Positions 1 to 7,746 are shown, numbered from the stretch's first letter. The stretch is DNA of 64,000 nt from JBDGYW01 sp964518955 (GCA_964518955.1 CAZFHS010000029.1:1-64000); one strand, 5' to 3'. Numbers and translations are program-made. The notes: generated by a model not told the origin, from the letters alone.

Positions 1-55
1 TACCGCCGTACCGCCGTACCGCCGTACCGCCGTACCGCCGTACCGCCGTACCGCC
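1..55. repeat. 8-bp tandem repeat (TACCGCCG)n
   Basis: The window opens inside a perfect head-to-tail array of TACCGCCG. About seven units are visible, the last differing in its final base, and the left edge is cut by the window. The period of 8 is not a multiple of three and no reading frame depends on it, so this is an intergenic microsatellite rather than a protein repeat. It lies 20 bp upstream of the enoyl-CoA hydratase start, so copy-number change could affect that gene's promoter spacing; this is inference. Confidence 0.95.
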
Positions 56-75
56 CACCAAACTACATTCCCCCC

Positions 76-846
76 ATGATCCAAGTAGACAACCACTCAG
101 GCACCGCCGTCGTGCGCCTCGACCACGGGAAAGCGCATGCTCTCGATCTGGAGCTAGCGGCTGCTCTACGTGACACAATAGCCAAGGTCGAGAAAGACAC
201 AAACGTTCACAGCGCCGTAATAACCGGAACCGGTTCCATTTTTTGCGCTGGTGTGGACATCGTCCGCCTCTTGAACGAGGGCCCAGACTACGTCGACCAG
301 TATGTTCCGATCATGATCGACATGATACTGACCCAGTTCCGGCTTCCGATTCCCCTCGTTGCCGCGATCAACGGACACGCGATTGCGGGCGGATGCGTGC
401 TCGCCGCGGGATGCGATTACAGGATGATGGCCGAAGGTAGGGGAACCATCGGAGTGCCCGAACTGACAGTCGGTCTCCCCTTCCCTCTCGTGGCGCTGGA
501 GGTGCTGCGGTTCGCGACATCCGAGGCTCACCTGCAGGAGCTGGTCTATCGCGGTAAGACGTATGCGGTTGCGGAAGCCTATGAACGTGGCCTCGTCGAC
601 GAGGTCGTCGAGCCAGACATGCTGTTATCCCGCGCAATAGAGGTAGCGAACCAACTTGGATCCGAGCCCTCCGCGAGATTCAGAATCACGAAGAAGCAAC
701 TGCGCCAGCCTACCATCGACCGCATGGAACGCTACGCGAAAGAAACCCAGGACGACGTGATCGCTGCGTGGAAAGATCCGGAGTCGTTGGAAGCAATCCG
801 AAGGTATTTGGCAGGGGTGAGGGAGGAGAGGGAGAAGAGGGAGTAG
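76..846 (+). CDS. Enoyl-CoA hydratase/isomerase family protein
   Basis: A 256-residue crotonase-fold protein, the usual family length. The oxyanion-hole segment lies around residues 95-115 (INGHAIAGGCVLAAGCDYR), followed by GVPELTVGLPFP, where the Glu of GxPE matches the catalytic glutamate used for water addition. Such enzymes hydrate or isomerise acyl-CoA thioesters in the cytosol during beta-oxidation or related pathways; the exact substrate cannot be read from the sequence. The ATG follows a C-rich stretch with no clear ribosome binding site. The gene stands alone, preceded by a tandem repeat and followed by about 190 bp without a gene. Confidence 0.9.
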   Translation: MIQVDNHSGTAVVRLDHGKAHALDLELAAALRDTIAKVEKDTNVHSAVITGTGSIFCAGVDIVRLLNEGPDYVDQYVPIMIDMILTQFRLPIPLVAAINGHAIAGGCVLAAGCDYRMMAEGRGTIGVPELTVGLPFPLVALEVLRFATSEAHLQELVYRGKTYAVAEAYERGLVDEVVEPDMLLSRAIEVANQLGSEPSARFRITKKQLRQPTIDRMERYAKETQDDVIAAWKDPESLEAIRRYLAGVREEREKRE

Positions 847-1041
847 ACGGGGGGGCAGCCGAAAGTCCTGCAGTAGAACACGCCGAACACCGAACATTCA
901 ACGTCTATCTGATGTTAAACGTACTTACAGTTGGGTGTTGGATATTCCATTCGCATGCACCCCAACGTACTCTTCGAAGCTGATTTGTCGGGACGAGCCT
1001 TTGCCCGTCCCCCACCTATGACAAACACCTGGAGGATGTCG

Positions 1042-2589
1042 ATGAGAGCAAAGCCTGTTCTCTCTGCACTGTTCCTTGTCGCACTGCTCGTACACTTCAT
1101 TCCAGTAACAGCCCAACGCCCTGCAGCAGCACCACAGGAGGCCGGCGGAGCGAAGGCGGGTACAGAAGCAAGCCTTTTGCCCGACGAACCGGTGACAACG
1201 CAACACAGTCTCCGCATAGGCGATGAGACCGTTAACTATACCGCTGAAGCCGGGTGGCTCCCGATCCGCGACGACGGGAAAGTTGTCGCGAAGATGTACT
1301 ACACTGCCTACACGAGGGACGGAATAGCCGACCTCGGAAGTCGGCCACTGATGTTCTCGTTCAATGGAGGCCCTAGTACAGCATCTGTATGGATGCACAT
1401 GGGGTACACTGGTCCGAGACGGGTCGCATACGACGATGACGGATTTGCCATGCGTCCACCAACTGGGCTAGAAGACAACCCGCATTCAATTCTCGACGCT
1501 GCCGACATAGTCTACCTCGATCCGATCGCAACCGGATTCAGTCGCATGATGGAAGGCGAAGACCTCCACAAATTCCATGGAGTGATGACCGACATTCAGT
1601 CCCTGGCTGAGTTCATTCGTCTATACACGCTCCGCAAAGACCGTTGGACATCTCCGAAGTTCCTGATCGGTGAGAGCTACGGAACGACGCGTGCGTCTGG
1701 ACTGGCAGGCTATCTCGTCAGCGCACACCAGATCTACATCAACGGTGTAATCCTCGTATCCATGACAGGGCTGAACGTAGACTTTGGTTCTGACGTCGGC
1801 TACGCCACGGCACTGCCGAGTCAGGCAGCCACGGCGTGGTATCACGGCCAACTCGCTAGTAACTACCAGTCGATGGCCATCGCTGATTTTCTGGCAGAAG
1901 TCGAAGAATTCGCCATGGACGACTACCTGCGATTCCTGGTGAAGGGCGATCAGTTCGAGAACTCAGAGCGTGACGCCGTCGCAAGGAGGGTCGCCGCGTA
2001 TATCGGCGTCACTCCCGAATACGTTGTCTCGGCCAACCTGCGCATCAGTCAACGACGGTTTTGGAAAGAGCTGCTTCGTGATCAGGGCCTCACCGTGGGG
2101 CGCCTCGACAGCCGCTACATAGGCATCGACAGAGACGCGGCTGGAGAGAATCCGGAATACGATCCTGCGCTGGCCGACTGGAACGGTCCATTCGCCGACG
2201 CCGTCAACCTCTACATTCGTGAAGAGTTGAACTACGACCCTGACCTTCAGTACAATATTTGGGGCGATGTACGGCCGTGGAATAGAGGCGACGGCGCAAA
2301 TGCGGGTGAGATGCTGCGCGGAGCAATGCGCAACAATCCCTATCTCAAGGTGATGATCCAGGGTGGTTACTACGACGCCGCCACGGATTACTACAGTGCG
2401 GTGTATGCGATCTCGCACCTGCAACCGGGCGGTGAGTTCCGTGACAGGTTCCGCTTCTCCTGGTACGAAAGCGGACACATGATGTATTTGCGGAAACCAG
2501 ACCTGGCCAACTCCAACAACGACGTGCGTGATTTCATTGCGTGGTGCTTGGAGGATATCGACACCTACCCGCGTAGGGCAGAGCGGTAG
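1042..2589 (+). CDS. Secreted S10-family serine carboxypeptidase-like protein
   Basis: A protein of about 515 residues with an N-terminal signal peptide (charged start, hydrophobic ALFLVALLVHFIP, then VTA-QR). The ATG at 1042 is preferred because GGAGG lies six bases upstream; the frame is open further upstream, with an ATG at 1036. The nucleophile motif GESYG (about residue 200), a late aspartate in GGYYDAATDY and the histidine in ESGHMMY fit the Ser-Asp-His triad of peptidase family S10. It would act outside the cytoplasmic membrane in peptide turnover. It converges on the dsrK2 gene across a hairpin terminator. Confidence 0.88.
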   Translation: MRAKPVLSALFLVALLVHFIPVTAQRPAAAPQEAGGAKAGTEASLLPDEPVTTQHSLRIGDETVNYTAEAGWLPIRDDGKVVAKMYYTAYTRDGIADLGSRPLMFSFNGGPSTASVWMHMGYTGPRRVAYDDDGFAMRPPTGLEDNPHSILDAADIVYLDPIATGFSRMMEGEDLHKFHGVMTDIQSLAEFIRLYTLRKDRWTSPKFLIGESYGTTRASGLAGYLVSAHQIYINGVILVSMTGLNVDFGSDVGYATALPSQAATAWYHGQLASNYQSMAIADFLAEVEEFAMDDYLRFLVKGDQFENSERDAVARRVAAYIGVTPEYVVSANLRISQRRFWKELLRDQGLTVGRLDSRYIGIDRDAAGENPEYDPALADWNGPFADAVNLYIREELNYDPDLQYNIWGDVRPWNRGDGANAGEMLRGAMRNNPYLKVMIQGGYYDAATDYYSAVYAISHLQPGGEFRDRFRFSWYESGHMMYLRKPDLANSNNDVRDFIAWCLEDIDTYPRRAER

Positions 2590-2602
2590 TCAAAGAAACA
2601 AC

Positions 2603-2637
2603 GGGCAGCAGGGGCTGAATTTCAGCTCCTGCCGCCC
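2603..2637. terminator. Hairpin terminator between convergent genes
   Basis: GGGCAGCAGGGGCTG (2603-2617) pairs with CAGCTCCTGCCGCCC (2623-2637) around an AATTT loop, giving a long GC-rich stem with few mismatches. It lies between the convergent carboxypeptidase and dsrK2 genes, so it can serve both directions. There is no clear T-tract on either side. Confidence 0.7.
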
Positions 2638-2673
2638 GACCTCGGCACCTACTTCAAATCGGCACACTGGCCG

Positions 2674-4089
2674 TTACATGTAGTCTTCCCTTTCAGCCGC
2701 CTTGCCATTCACAAGGATCGCTCGCGAGAGCATATCATGAACTCCTCCAACCGTTATGTCCGCCTTGTGATGTTCCATCATCTGCGTCAGTTGGCGTTTG
2801 CAATTGGAGCACGCAGTTGCAACATATGTGGCGCCGGTCGCTCGAATTTGCTCCATCTTCTTCACGCCTGAGATCTCCATACGGAAATCAATGATGTCGT
2901 CCATGGCGGAAAGACCACCGCCACCACCGCAGCACCAGTTCTCCGACCTGTTGGGCGTCATCTCCCGGTAGTCGGCGCACGCGGCAGCGAGAATCGCACG
3001 CGGTTCTTCGGTAATCCCGCACGAACGCCCAAAATTGCATGGGTCGTGATATGTAACAGGTTGCGGGTTCTTCGAAGGGTCAAACTCTAGCTCATTGTTC
3101 TTGATGCGTTCGGCCGTCCACTGCATGCAGTTTGTAATCTGGAACGGCAGCTCACCCCACCAGCCGGCCTTCTCCATCATCATCTTCATGATCCTATGGG
3201 CGTGGCCACACTCGCCCATCAGCATGACCTTGGCGCCGAGTGACTCCGCCTCCTCGACATACATGCGGTTGTCTTCTTTCATGTCGGCGTCGTTACCCGT
3301 AAACAAACCGTAGTTCGCACCGTCGAAGCACTTGGAACTCATGGTCCAATTGTCAGCCATACCGAGTACGTGGAAGACCTTTGCGATCCCCATGGTCGCT
3401 TCCGGATTCACCAAGACGTCGCCAGATGGGGGAACATAAAAGTACTCGGCCCCCTTGTTATCGATTGGGATTTTGATATCAATTCCGTGCTCGTCCTTCA
3501 TTTCCTCTTCGAGGAAGTCGATGGCTCCAAGGAAGGCTTCCTTCCCCGCTCCATCGGTGTTGCCTGTCTCGAGCGAAATCTGCACGACCTTTTTCATCGT
3601 ATCCGGCGTCATACCCAGCTTGTCCAGAATTGCCCTGCCCTTTCGCGTAATGACGGAATGGTCGATCCCCATCGGGCAGTTGCTCGCACACCTGCGGCAG
3701 CCAGTGCATTCGTAGAAGATTTCTCTCCAATCTTCTATATCATCAGGATCGAAGTCTTCTGCACCCGCCAGCTTTCCAAACACCTTGCCGGTCGTGGTTT
3801 CATACTTGTTGTAGATGCGACGTATGATGTCTGTTCTCTCTGCGGGGTTGTAACGTTTCTCGCTCTTCCCGTAGTAGACCGGGCAAACAGAGGCACAAGT
3901 ACCACACTTCACACATGTTTCCATGTATAGGCGCATTGCCCTGGGCCCATCTTTGATGGCCCTCACGGCATCAACCACCCCCTTCTTGATCTCTTCGGGA
4001 ACCATCACATCGGCACTTTCAGTTGGCGCCGGCCGTTCGGCTTGTTTCCCTTTGGCGAGGTCCTCTTTTTTCAGGTCCACGTTTGACAT
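2674..4089 (-). CDS. DsrK/HdrD-like Fe-S protein, second copy (dsrK2)
   Basis: A 471-residue cytoplasmic iron-sulfur protein. Two ferredoxin clusters (CVKCGTCASVCP near residue 60 and CTGCRRCASNCP near 130) precede one cysteine-rich CCG domain (CCGGGGG near residue 385), the binding site of the special [4Fe-4S] centre in HdrB/HdrD, DsrK and TmcB. This set of domains matches DsrK, and the full dsrK is also present at 42300-43958, so this is a paralog. It follows dsrM2 by 38 bp on the same strand and lies downstream of the DsrC-fused regulator. By family knowledge it should reduce or oxidise a disulfide or trisulfide using electrons passed through its membrane partner. A DsrC-like domain is the obvious candidate substrate, which is inference. 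TmcB or HmcF are alternative names. Confidence 0.88.
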   Translation of the reverse strand: MSNVDLKKEDLAKGKQAERPAPTESADVMVPEEIKKGVVDAVRAIKDGPRAMRLYMETCVKCGTCASVCPVYYGKSEKRYNPAERTDIIRRIYNKYETTTGKVFGKLAGAEDFDPDDIEDWREIFYECTGCRRCASNCPMGIDHSVITRKGRAILDKLGMTPDTMKKVVQISLETGNTDGAGKEAFLGAIDFLEEEMKDEHGIDIKIPIDNKGAEYFYVPPSGDVLVNPEATMGIAKVFHVLGMADNWTMSSKCFDGANYGLFTGNDADMKEDNRMYVEEAESLGAKVMLMGECGHAHRIMKMMMEKAGWWGELPFQITNCMQWTAERIKNNELEFDPSKNPQPVTYHDPCNFGRSCGITEEPRAILAAACADYREMTPNRSENWCCGGGGGLSAMDDIIDFRMEISGVKKMEQIRATGATYVATACSNCKRQLTQMMEHHKADITVGGVHDMLSRAILVNGKAAEREDYM

Positions 4090-4127
4090 TCTTTTCTCCT
4101 TATGTCATCGGGCGGTCGAGCCCCGCC

Positions 4128-4847
4128 TCACGACTTCCGAATGAGGGGATGAGTGAAGAAGATCCCCCCGAAATGGAGAATCTTGCTGAACGGGATGTAC
4201 ATCATCAGCAGGAGCGCTAGGCAGTAGTGAACGAGGAACGTGTTGTTCTGCAGAACAGCCGCGTCGCTCACTCCGGAAAACGTGACTAGGCTGGCGAAGT
4301 ACTCACGTGTTAGCGCCAGATCGAAATGCTCCGGGCCGAAGCGCATCATGTTGCCAGTGATCAGAATGAGTCCTATCAAGGTCAGCGCGAGGATGTCGCC
4401 AAGGCCGGTTATTTCACGCACGCGTTGGATCACGAGCCGCCGGACGAGCAGGAAGACCGCGGTCACCAAAATCACCACGCCAGCTGCCCCCCCAACGCTT
4501 CCGGACATCAACTGAATTCCGGCTTCGGTCATGCCAGCACTCATGAGCATGCTGTCGACATTTCCAAACACTCTGAAATGACCGACGAAAACCAACGCCA
4601 GTACTACGTGAAATACCCACGCGAAGCCCCAAAGAAGTCGATCTCCCTTGAAGAGACTCTTGAAGAGGGTCGCCTCCTTGAGGGTGTTGATTCTATTGGC
4701 TCCATCTGAGGGTGCGGCGGGAAAGAGTGTCATAGCGGGTGCGGGAAGTTTCCTCCACGTGTACACGCGATATATCATGGCCGAGAGGAAAACGGCGGCC
4801 GCTACGTAAGGGAGTATTCCACCCACAAAGAACCTAAGGACATCCAT
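4128..4847 (-). CDS. DsrM/NarI-like membrane cytochrome subunit, second copy (dsrM2)
   Basis: A 239-residue membrane protein with about five hydrophobic helices and histidines near helix ends (WVFHVVLALVF, VGHFRVF, LVHYCLALLL), as in the NarI-type di-heme b cytochromes DsrM, TmcC and HmcE. It is shorter than the DsrM of the main cluster (329 residues). It would take electrons from or give them to menaquinol and pass them to the adjacent DsrK2. AAAGGAA precedes the ATG. It starts 75 bp after the DsrC-fused regulator on the same strand, so regulator-dsrM2-dsrK2 is probably one transcript. Confidence 0.85.
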   Translation of the reverse strand: MDVLRFFVGGILPYVAAAVFLSAMIYRVYTWRKLPAPAMTLFPAAPSDGANRINTLKEATLFKSLFKGDRLLWGFAWVFHVVLALVFVGHFRVFGNVDSMLMSAGMTEAGIQLMSGSVGGAAGVVILVTAVFLLVRRLVIQRVREITGLGDILALTLIGLILITGNMMRFGPEHFDLALTREYFASLVTFSGVSDAAVLQNNTFLVHYCLALLLMMYIPFSKILHFGGIFFTHPLIRKS

Positions 4848-4922
4848 TGTATGATTCCTTTCTACAGATAGACTTCGATATCAGCTCGATACTGAGATCC
4901 GGTTTCATATGGTCACCGCAAA

Positions 4923-6077
4923 TCACCCGCAGCCGGGCGGACGCGGGAGGCCGGCGAGCCTGTAAGCCCCCTTCACCATGCCGCACGGGAATAGTCTGCA
5001 AATGTCAGTCGTAGACAGCCCGGTCACCTTGTGGATCTTCACGACCTCAGGCCCCCTGCCGTACGTCTGATAGTGTTCCTGGACGAAATCGATCACCTTC
5101 CAGTGATCCTCGGTGAGCGGCCCGATGTCGTGTTCCTCCGCCAGTTCCTCGGCGGCAGATCGGCTCCAGCGTGCCAAATCACTCAGGAACCCATCATCGT
5201 TTACCTCGGCGTCCATGAGTGCTCCATGCTTCTGCCCGGTCATGACTGACTCCCCTTCCAGGTTTAAACCCAATGCGGCAAGTTCGTCGAGACTCCCCGA
5301 TTCGACCGGGTAGCTCTCAACAACGGCATATAATTGATCGAGACCGAAAGGCCGATCGATCTTGTGTGCTGCATATCGTCCATTGCGTTTGTGCTCTGGC
5401 GCGGAATCAGCACCGCCGGGCACTGCAACGATGATCTTCAATCCTGGTAAGCGAGGGTCTCGGGCGAGATTCTCTATGAGTCCGCCATCCTGGAGAGGAA
5501 AGCTCTCTCCATCTACTACAGCGAAGGCTGGCGGGAAACTCTCAGCGATTGCTGAGGCCTCGTAGGCACTTCCAGCAAAGCGAAGCGCAAGGTTCGGCAG
5601 TTCGCTGCTTTTGAGATTCTGGATTAGGGTTTCGTCAGAAGAAATGATCAACACGCGAGTGGGCAAACCGAGAACGCGGCGGTAATAGACACACTCTCCG
5701 CAAGAGTTCGGACAGGCGTGGCCGATCTGCGACCTACCGGATTCCTTGCCTGCGATCAGGAAACACCATGCAGTTCGAGTTCGGTACGCCACACAAGTGC
5801 CGCACTCATCTCGCATGGTTTCCCCGTCACCCAAATACTCCCAGCAGCGCAGTGGAGTAGCGCCGGCATGCTCCTCCTGTCGGTCGCTAGCGAACGACAC
5901 GCTTTCTTCGACAAGTAGGTGTTCGAGGTTCTCGCGCTTAATTCGGTAGTGACCGCCCGCCGTGCGCGCTCCCTCTAGCCGGCCTTTCCGGATCCAGCTG
6001 AGTACTGTAGCCGGTGTGACGGCACAGAGCTGTGCGGCTTGCCCCGTGGTGAGCCAATTGCGTTGTTGCTGTTTCAT
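4923..6077 (-). CDS. One-component regulator: HTH - two-CW-like Cys domain - receiver-like domain - DsrC domain
   Basis: A 384-residue fusion not seen in textbook families. Residues 8-55 are a MerR/BldC/excisionase-type winged helix (LTTGQAAQLCAVTPATVLSW, then RTAGGHYRI). Residues 77-132 carry seven cysteines in a CWEY...C-x2-C...WC...C-x3-C-x2-C-VYY pattern resembling two-CW modules, probably metal or Fe-S binding. Residues 140-255 look like a response-regulator receiver with Asp189 in AVVDG and RPF in place of KPF. Residues 290-384 are a DsrC domain (DGFLSDLARW, LTEDHWKVIDF, LAGLPRPPGCG). CysA is kept as penultimate C383. The CysB position, eleven residues earlier, is Tyr372, and an extra Cys365 sits in LFPCG. 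Inference: a transcription regulator sensing the redox or sulfur state of DsrC partners. It probably leads an operon with dsrM2-dsrK2. Confidence 0.85.
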   Translation of the reverse strand: MKQQQRNWLTTGQAAQLCAVTPATVLSWIRKGRLEGARTAGGHYRIKRENLEHLLVEESVSFASDRQEEHAGATPLRCWEYLGDGETMRDECGTCVAYRTRTAWCFLIAGKESGRSQIGHACPNSCGECVYYRRVLGLPTRVLIISSDETLIQNLKSSELPNLALRFAGSAYEASAIAESFPPAFAVVDGESFPLQDGGLIENLARDPRLPGLKIIVAVPGGADSAPEHKRNGRYAAHKIDRPFGLDQLYAVVESYPVESGSLDELAALGLNLEGESVMTGQKHGALMDAEVNDDGFLSDLARWSRSAAEELAEEHDIGPLTEDHWKVIDFVQEHYQTYGRGPEVVKIHKVTGLSTTDICRLFPCGMVKGAYRLAGLPRPPGCG

Positions 6078-6130
6078 TTGGCCAGCCTTGTTAGGCTTTT
6101 ATGGAAACAGTCTCGTAACGCTCAGACTTA

Positions 6131-6159
6131 ACGCATAGATTACATAGCAGTCACGCATA
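6131..6159. promoter_or_regulatory. Direct repeat ACGCATA, 22-nt period, over the regulator promoter
   Basis: ACGCATA occurs at 6131-6137 and again at 6153-6159, exactly 22 nt apart, about two helical turns. The first copy touches the -10 hexamer and the second fills the spacer next to the -35. Small MerR-like proteins such as BldC are known to bind direct repeats cooperatively. An autoregulatory operator is therefore a reasonable inference. Confidence 0.45.
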
Positions 6160-6165
6160 TGTCAA
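6137..6165 (-). promoter_or_regulatory. Sigma70-type promoter of the DsrC-fused regulator
   Basis: On the minus strand a perfect TTGACA (6165-6160) is followed after 17 bp by TAATCT (6142-6137). The predicted start of transcription lies about 50-55 bp upstream of the ATG at 6077. Confidence 0.7.
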
Positions 6166-6214
6166 CAAAAACCTCAGATATAATCCATAATTACCGTACC
6201 ACAATTCGCGAGAT

Positions 6215-6243
6215 TTGACAAAATAGCAACAATTTCTTAGTTT
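6215..6243 (+). promoter_or_regulatory. Sigma70-type promoter of the sister regulator and tandem DsrC gene
   Basis: TTGACA (6215-6220) is followed after 17 bp by TAGTTT (6238-6243), giving a predicted leader of about 50 nt before the ATG at 6302. The spacing equals that of the divergent promoter on the other strand. Confidence 0.65.
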
Positions 6244-6301
6244 ATGTCGTCTGTAAATTATGCAAACTAGTGGTTCGTTCTATAGGATCTATTAGAAAAT
6301 T

Positions 6302-7084
6302 ATGGATTCACAGCTAATGACGACCGGCGAAGTTGCCAGGCTTTGCGGTGTTACGCCTGATGCAGTCTTGAAGTGGATAAAGGCCGGGAAGCTTCCGGCG
6401 ACGCGTACTCCGGGAGGCCACTATCGGGTTTCTCGTCAAGATTGTTCTGCCTTGGGTTTGGGCGAAACTGCTACTGAGGAGCCGGAAAAAAGCGTCGTCC
6501 CAGCATCCGTCTCCGGTGAACAAGCTCGCTGCTGGGAGTTCTTTGGAGAGGGAGACACGCCTAAAGAAACATGCTTATCTTGCGTCGTTTACCTCTCTGG
6601 AGCACAGCATTGTTACAGGCTCGCGGAGATCGGTAAGCCGGCGGGCCACCAGCGCAATTTCTGTGGTAAAGATGACTGCGAACCATGCTCCTTTTATAGG
6701 GCATGCCATGGTCTGAGTACCGAAGTGTTGGTTGTTACCCGTGACGATGCACTAACGCGCAGGCTCGAACGAGACGTCGAGCCAACCCGGGTTTCGTTGC
6801 GGTTCGCCCGGTCTGGGTACGAAGCGTCCGTCACCATCGCCGAGTTCCACCCAACACTCGTTGTACTCGACAGCGATCTTCCAGAGGTGAGAGACGGGCA
6901 GCTGCCCGAGGCGATAATGAGGGACGAGCGTCTCCCCGACGCGACAGTGTTCGTCGCTTGCCGTCAGGATCACGAGGTAACCGTCGATCGCGAGTCCGCT
7001 CCGACGATAGAGGCACCTTTCACCGGTGATCAGCTAGAAGGACTCGCAGACGCACTGCGTAGACGGGGGCATCGCACCGCATGA
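6302..7084 (+). CDS. One-component regulator: HTH - two-CW-like Cys domain - receiver-like domain, lacking DsrC
   Basis: A 260-residue sister of the divergent regulator. It has the same winged helix (residues 6-45, TGEVARLCGVTPDAVLKW, then RTPGGHYRVSR) and the same seven-cysteine module (C77, C91, C94, C104, C121, C126, C129; RCWEF start). The receiver-like domain (140-255) has Asp190 in LVVLDSD and lacks the switch lysine (EAPF). It ends where the sister continues into DsrC. The next gene, a double DsrC-like protein, begins within its stop codon (ATGA at 7081-7084), so the two are translationally coupled and replace the fusion with a two-protein version. No good ribosome binding site precedes the ATG. 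It is probably cytosolic and DNA-binding; its signal is unknown, and a thiol or Fe-S signal is inferred from the cysteines. Confidence 0.82.
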   Translation: MDSQLMTTGEVARLCGVTPDAVLKWIKAGKLPATRTPGGHYRVSRQDCSALGLGETATEEPEKSVVPASVSGEQARCWEFFGEGDTPKETCLSCVVYLSGAQHCYRLAEIGKPAGHQRNFCGKDDCEPCSFYRACHGLSTEVLVVTRDDALTRRLERDVEPTRVSLRFARSGYEASVTIAEFHPTLVVLDSDLPEVRDGQLPEAIMRDERLPDATVFVACRQDHEVTVDRESAPTIEAPFTGDQLEGLADALRRRGHRTA

Positions 7085-7728
7085 GCTCGGTAGTTTTCAA
7101 GGACACAGCATATTTGCTGGACGACCACGGATTCCTTGATCCTCCGGAGCAATGGGATGAGGATTTCGCTGATGGCATGGCAAAGATGGTCGGTATCAGA
7201 TCTCGTTTGACCGACCGCCATTGGGAGTTCATCCACTACCTCAGACACAAGTTCTTACAGGAAGACACGGTACCCGTCATGGTAATGGCATGCGCGGACA
7301 ACGACATGCGTTTGTCTGAACTCAGGTCGCTGTTCCCAGCCGGTTATCATCGCGGCGCATGCAAGATCGCAGGTATCAATTACAAGTTCATGTACGAGAC
7401 AAATTACTGGCTCACGTACGAGACTGCGCCACCAGTTAGGGACCGCTACGAACTAGACCCACTCGGTTTCCTTGCGAACTCGGACCAGTGGGATGAGGAT
7501 TTCGTTGAACTGGCAATGTCGCAGCGCGATCCACCGACTACACCCTCCGAACGGCACATGAACGTGTTGCGCTACCTACGCGACTACTTTGCCGTCAACC
7601 GTACCATTCCCCCGGTACATGAAACCTGTGTCGCAAACGACCTGAGCCTAGATGACCTCCGTGAGCTATTTCCATCCGGATATAGACGCGGAGCGTGCCG
7701 GATTGCAGGGCTGCCATTCTTTGGGTGA
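7081..7728 (+). CDS. Tandem DsrC-like protein (two DsrC domains, CysB only)
   Basis: 215 residues made of two DsrC/TusE-like domains, about 8-100 and 120-215. Each repeats the DsrC landmarks DxxGFL, QWDEDF, YLR, LFPxGYxRGAC(K/R)IAG. Both domains keep CysB (C94 and C206). The CysA position is Tyr105 in domain 1, and domain 2 stops two residues before it (GLPFFG end). A further cysteine in each domain (C71, C183) matches a non-essential cysteine of true DsrC. Canonical DsrC has about 105 residues, so this is a duplicated, divergent form unlikely to complete the DsrAB trisulfide cycle alone. Coupling to the upstream regulator suggests a sensor or partner subunit. Complementary cysteines in the divergent fused regulator hint at a mixed disulfide or trisulfide between the two. 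Confidence 0.88.
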   Translation: MSSVVFKDTAYLLDDHGFLDPPEQWDEDFADGMAKMVGIRSRLTDRHWEFIHYLRHKFLQEDTVPVMVMACADNDMRLSELRSLFPAGYHRGACKIAGINYKFMYETNYWLTYETAPPVRDRYELDPLGFLANSDQWDEDFVELAMSQRDPPTTPSERHMNVLRYLRDYFAVNRTIPPVHETCVANDLSLDDLRELFPSGYRRGACRIAGLPFFG

Positions 7729-7746
7729 ACACAGCAGGAGAAGTTC

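Larger units (their letters stand above)
6078..6301. promoter_or_regulatory. AT-rich divergent intergenic region with two back-to-back promoters
   Basis: This region separates the two DsrC-linked regulators and is visibly richer in A and T than its surroundings. It holds a minus-strand promoter (6137-6165), a plus-strand promoter (6215-6243) and the ACGCATA direct repeat. A perfect 11-bp inverted repeat pairs AATCCATAATT (6182-6192) with AATTATGGATT (6298-6308), the latter spanning the start codon at 6302. The two -35 boxes are 49 bp apart, so one bound protein could control both directions. Confidence 0.7.

Noticed and set aside
3370..3930. Long open frame opposite dsrK2
   Set aside because: It is antisense to a clearly conserved Fe-S protein and shows no family features; an effect of GC-rich codon use.
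6206..6222. CGCGAGATTTGACA in the divergent regulator region as a Rex site
   Set aside because: Only the CGAGA half is present; the TCACG half is missing at the required spacing.
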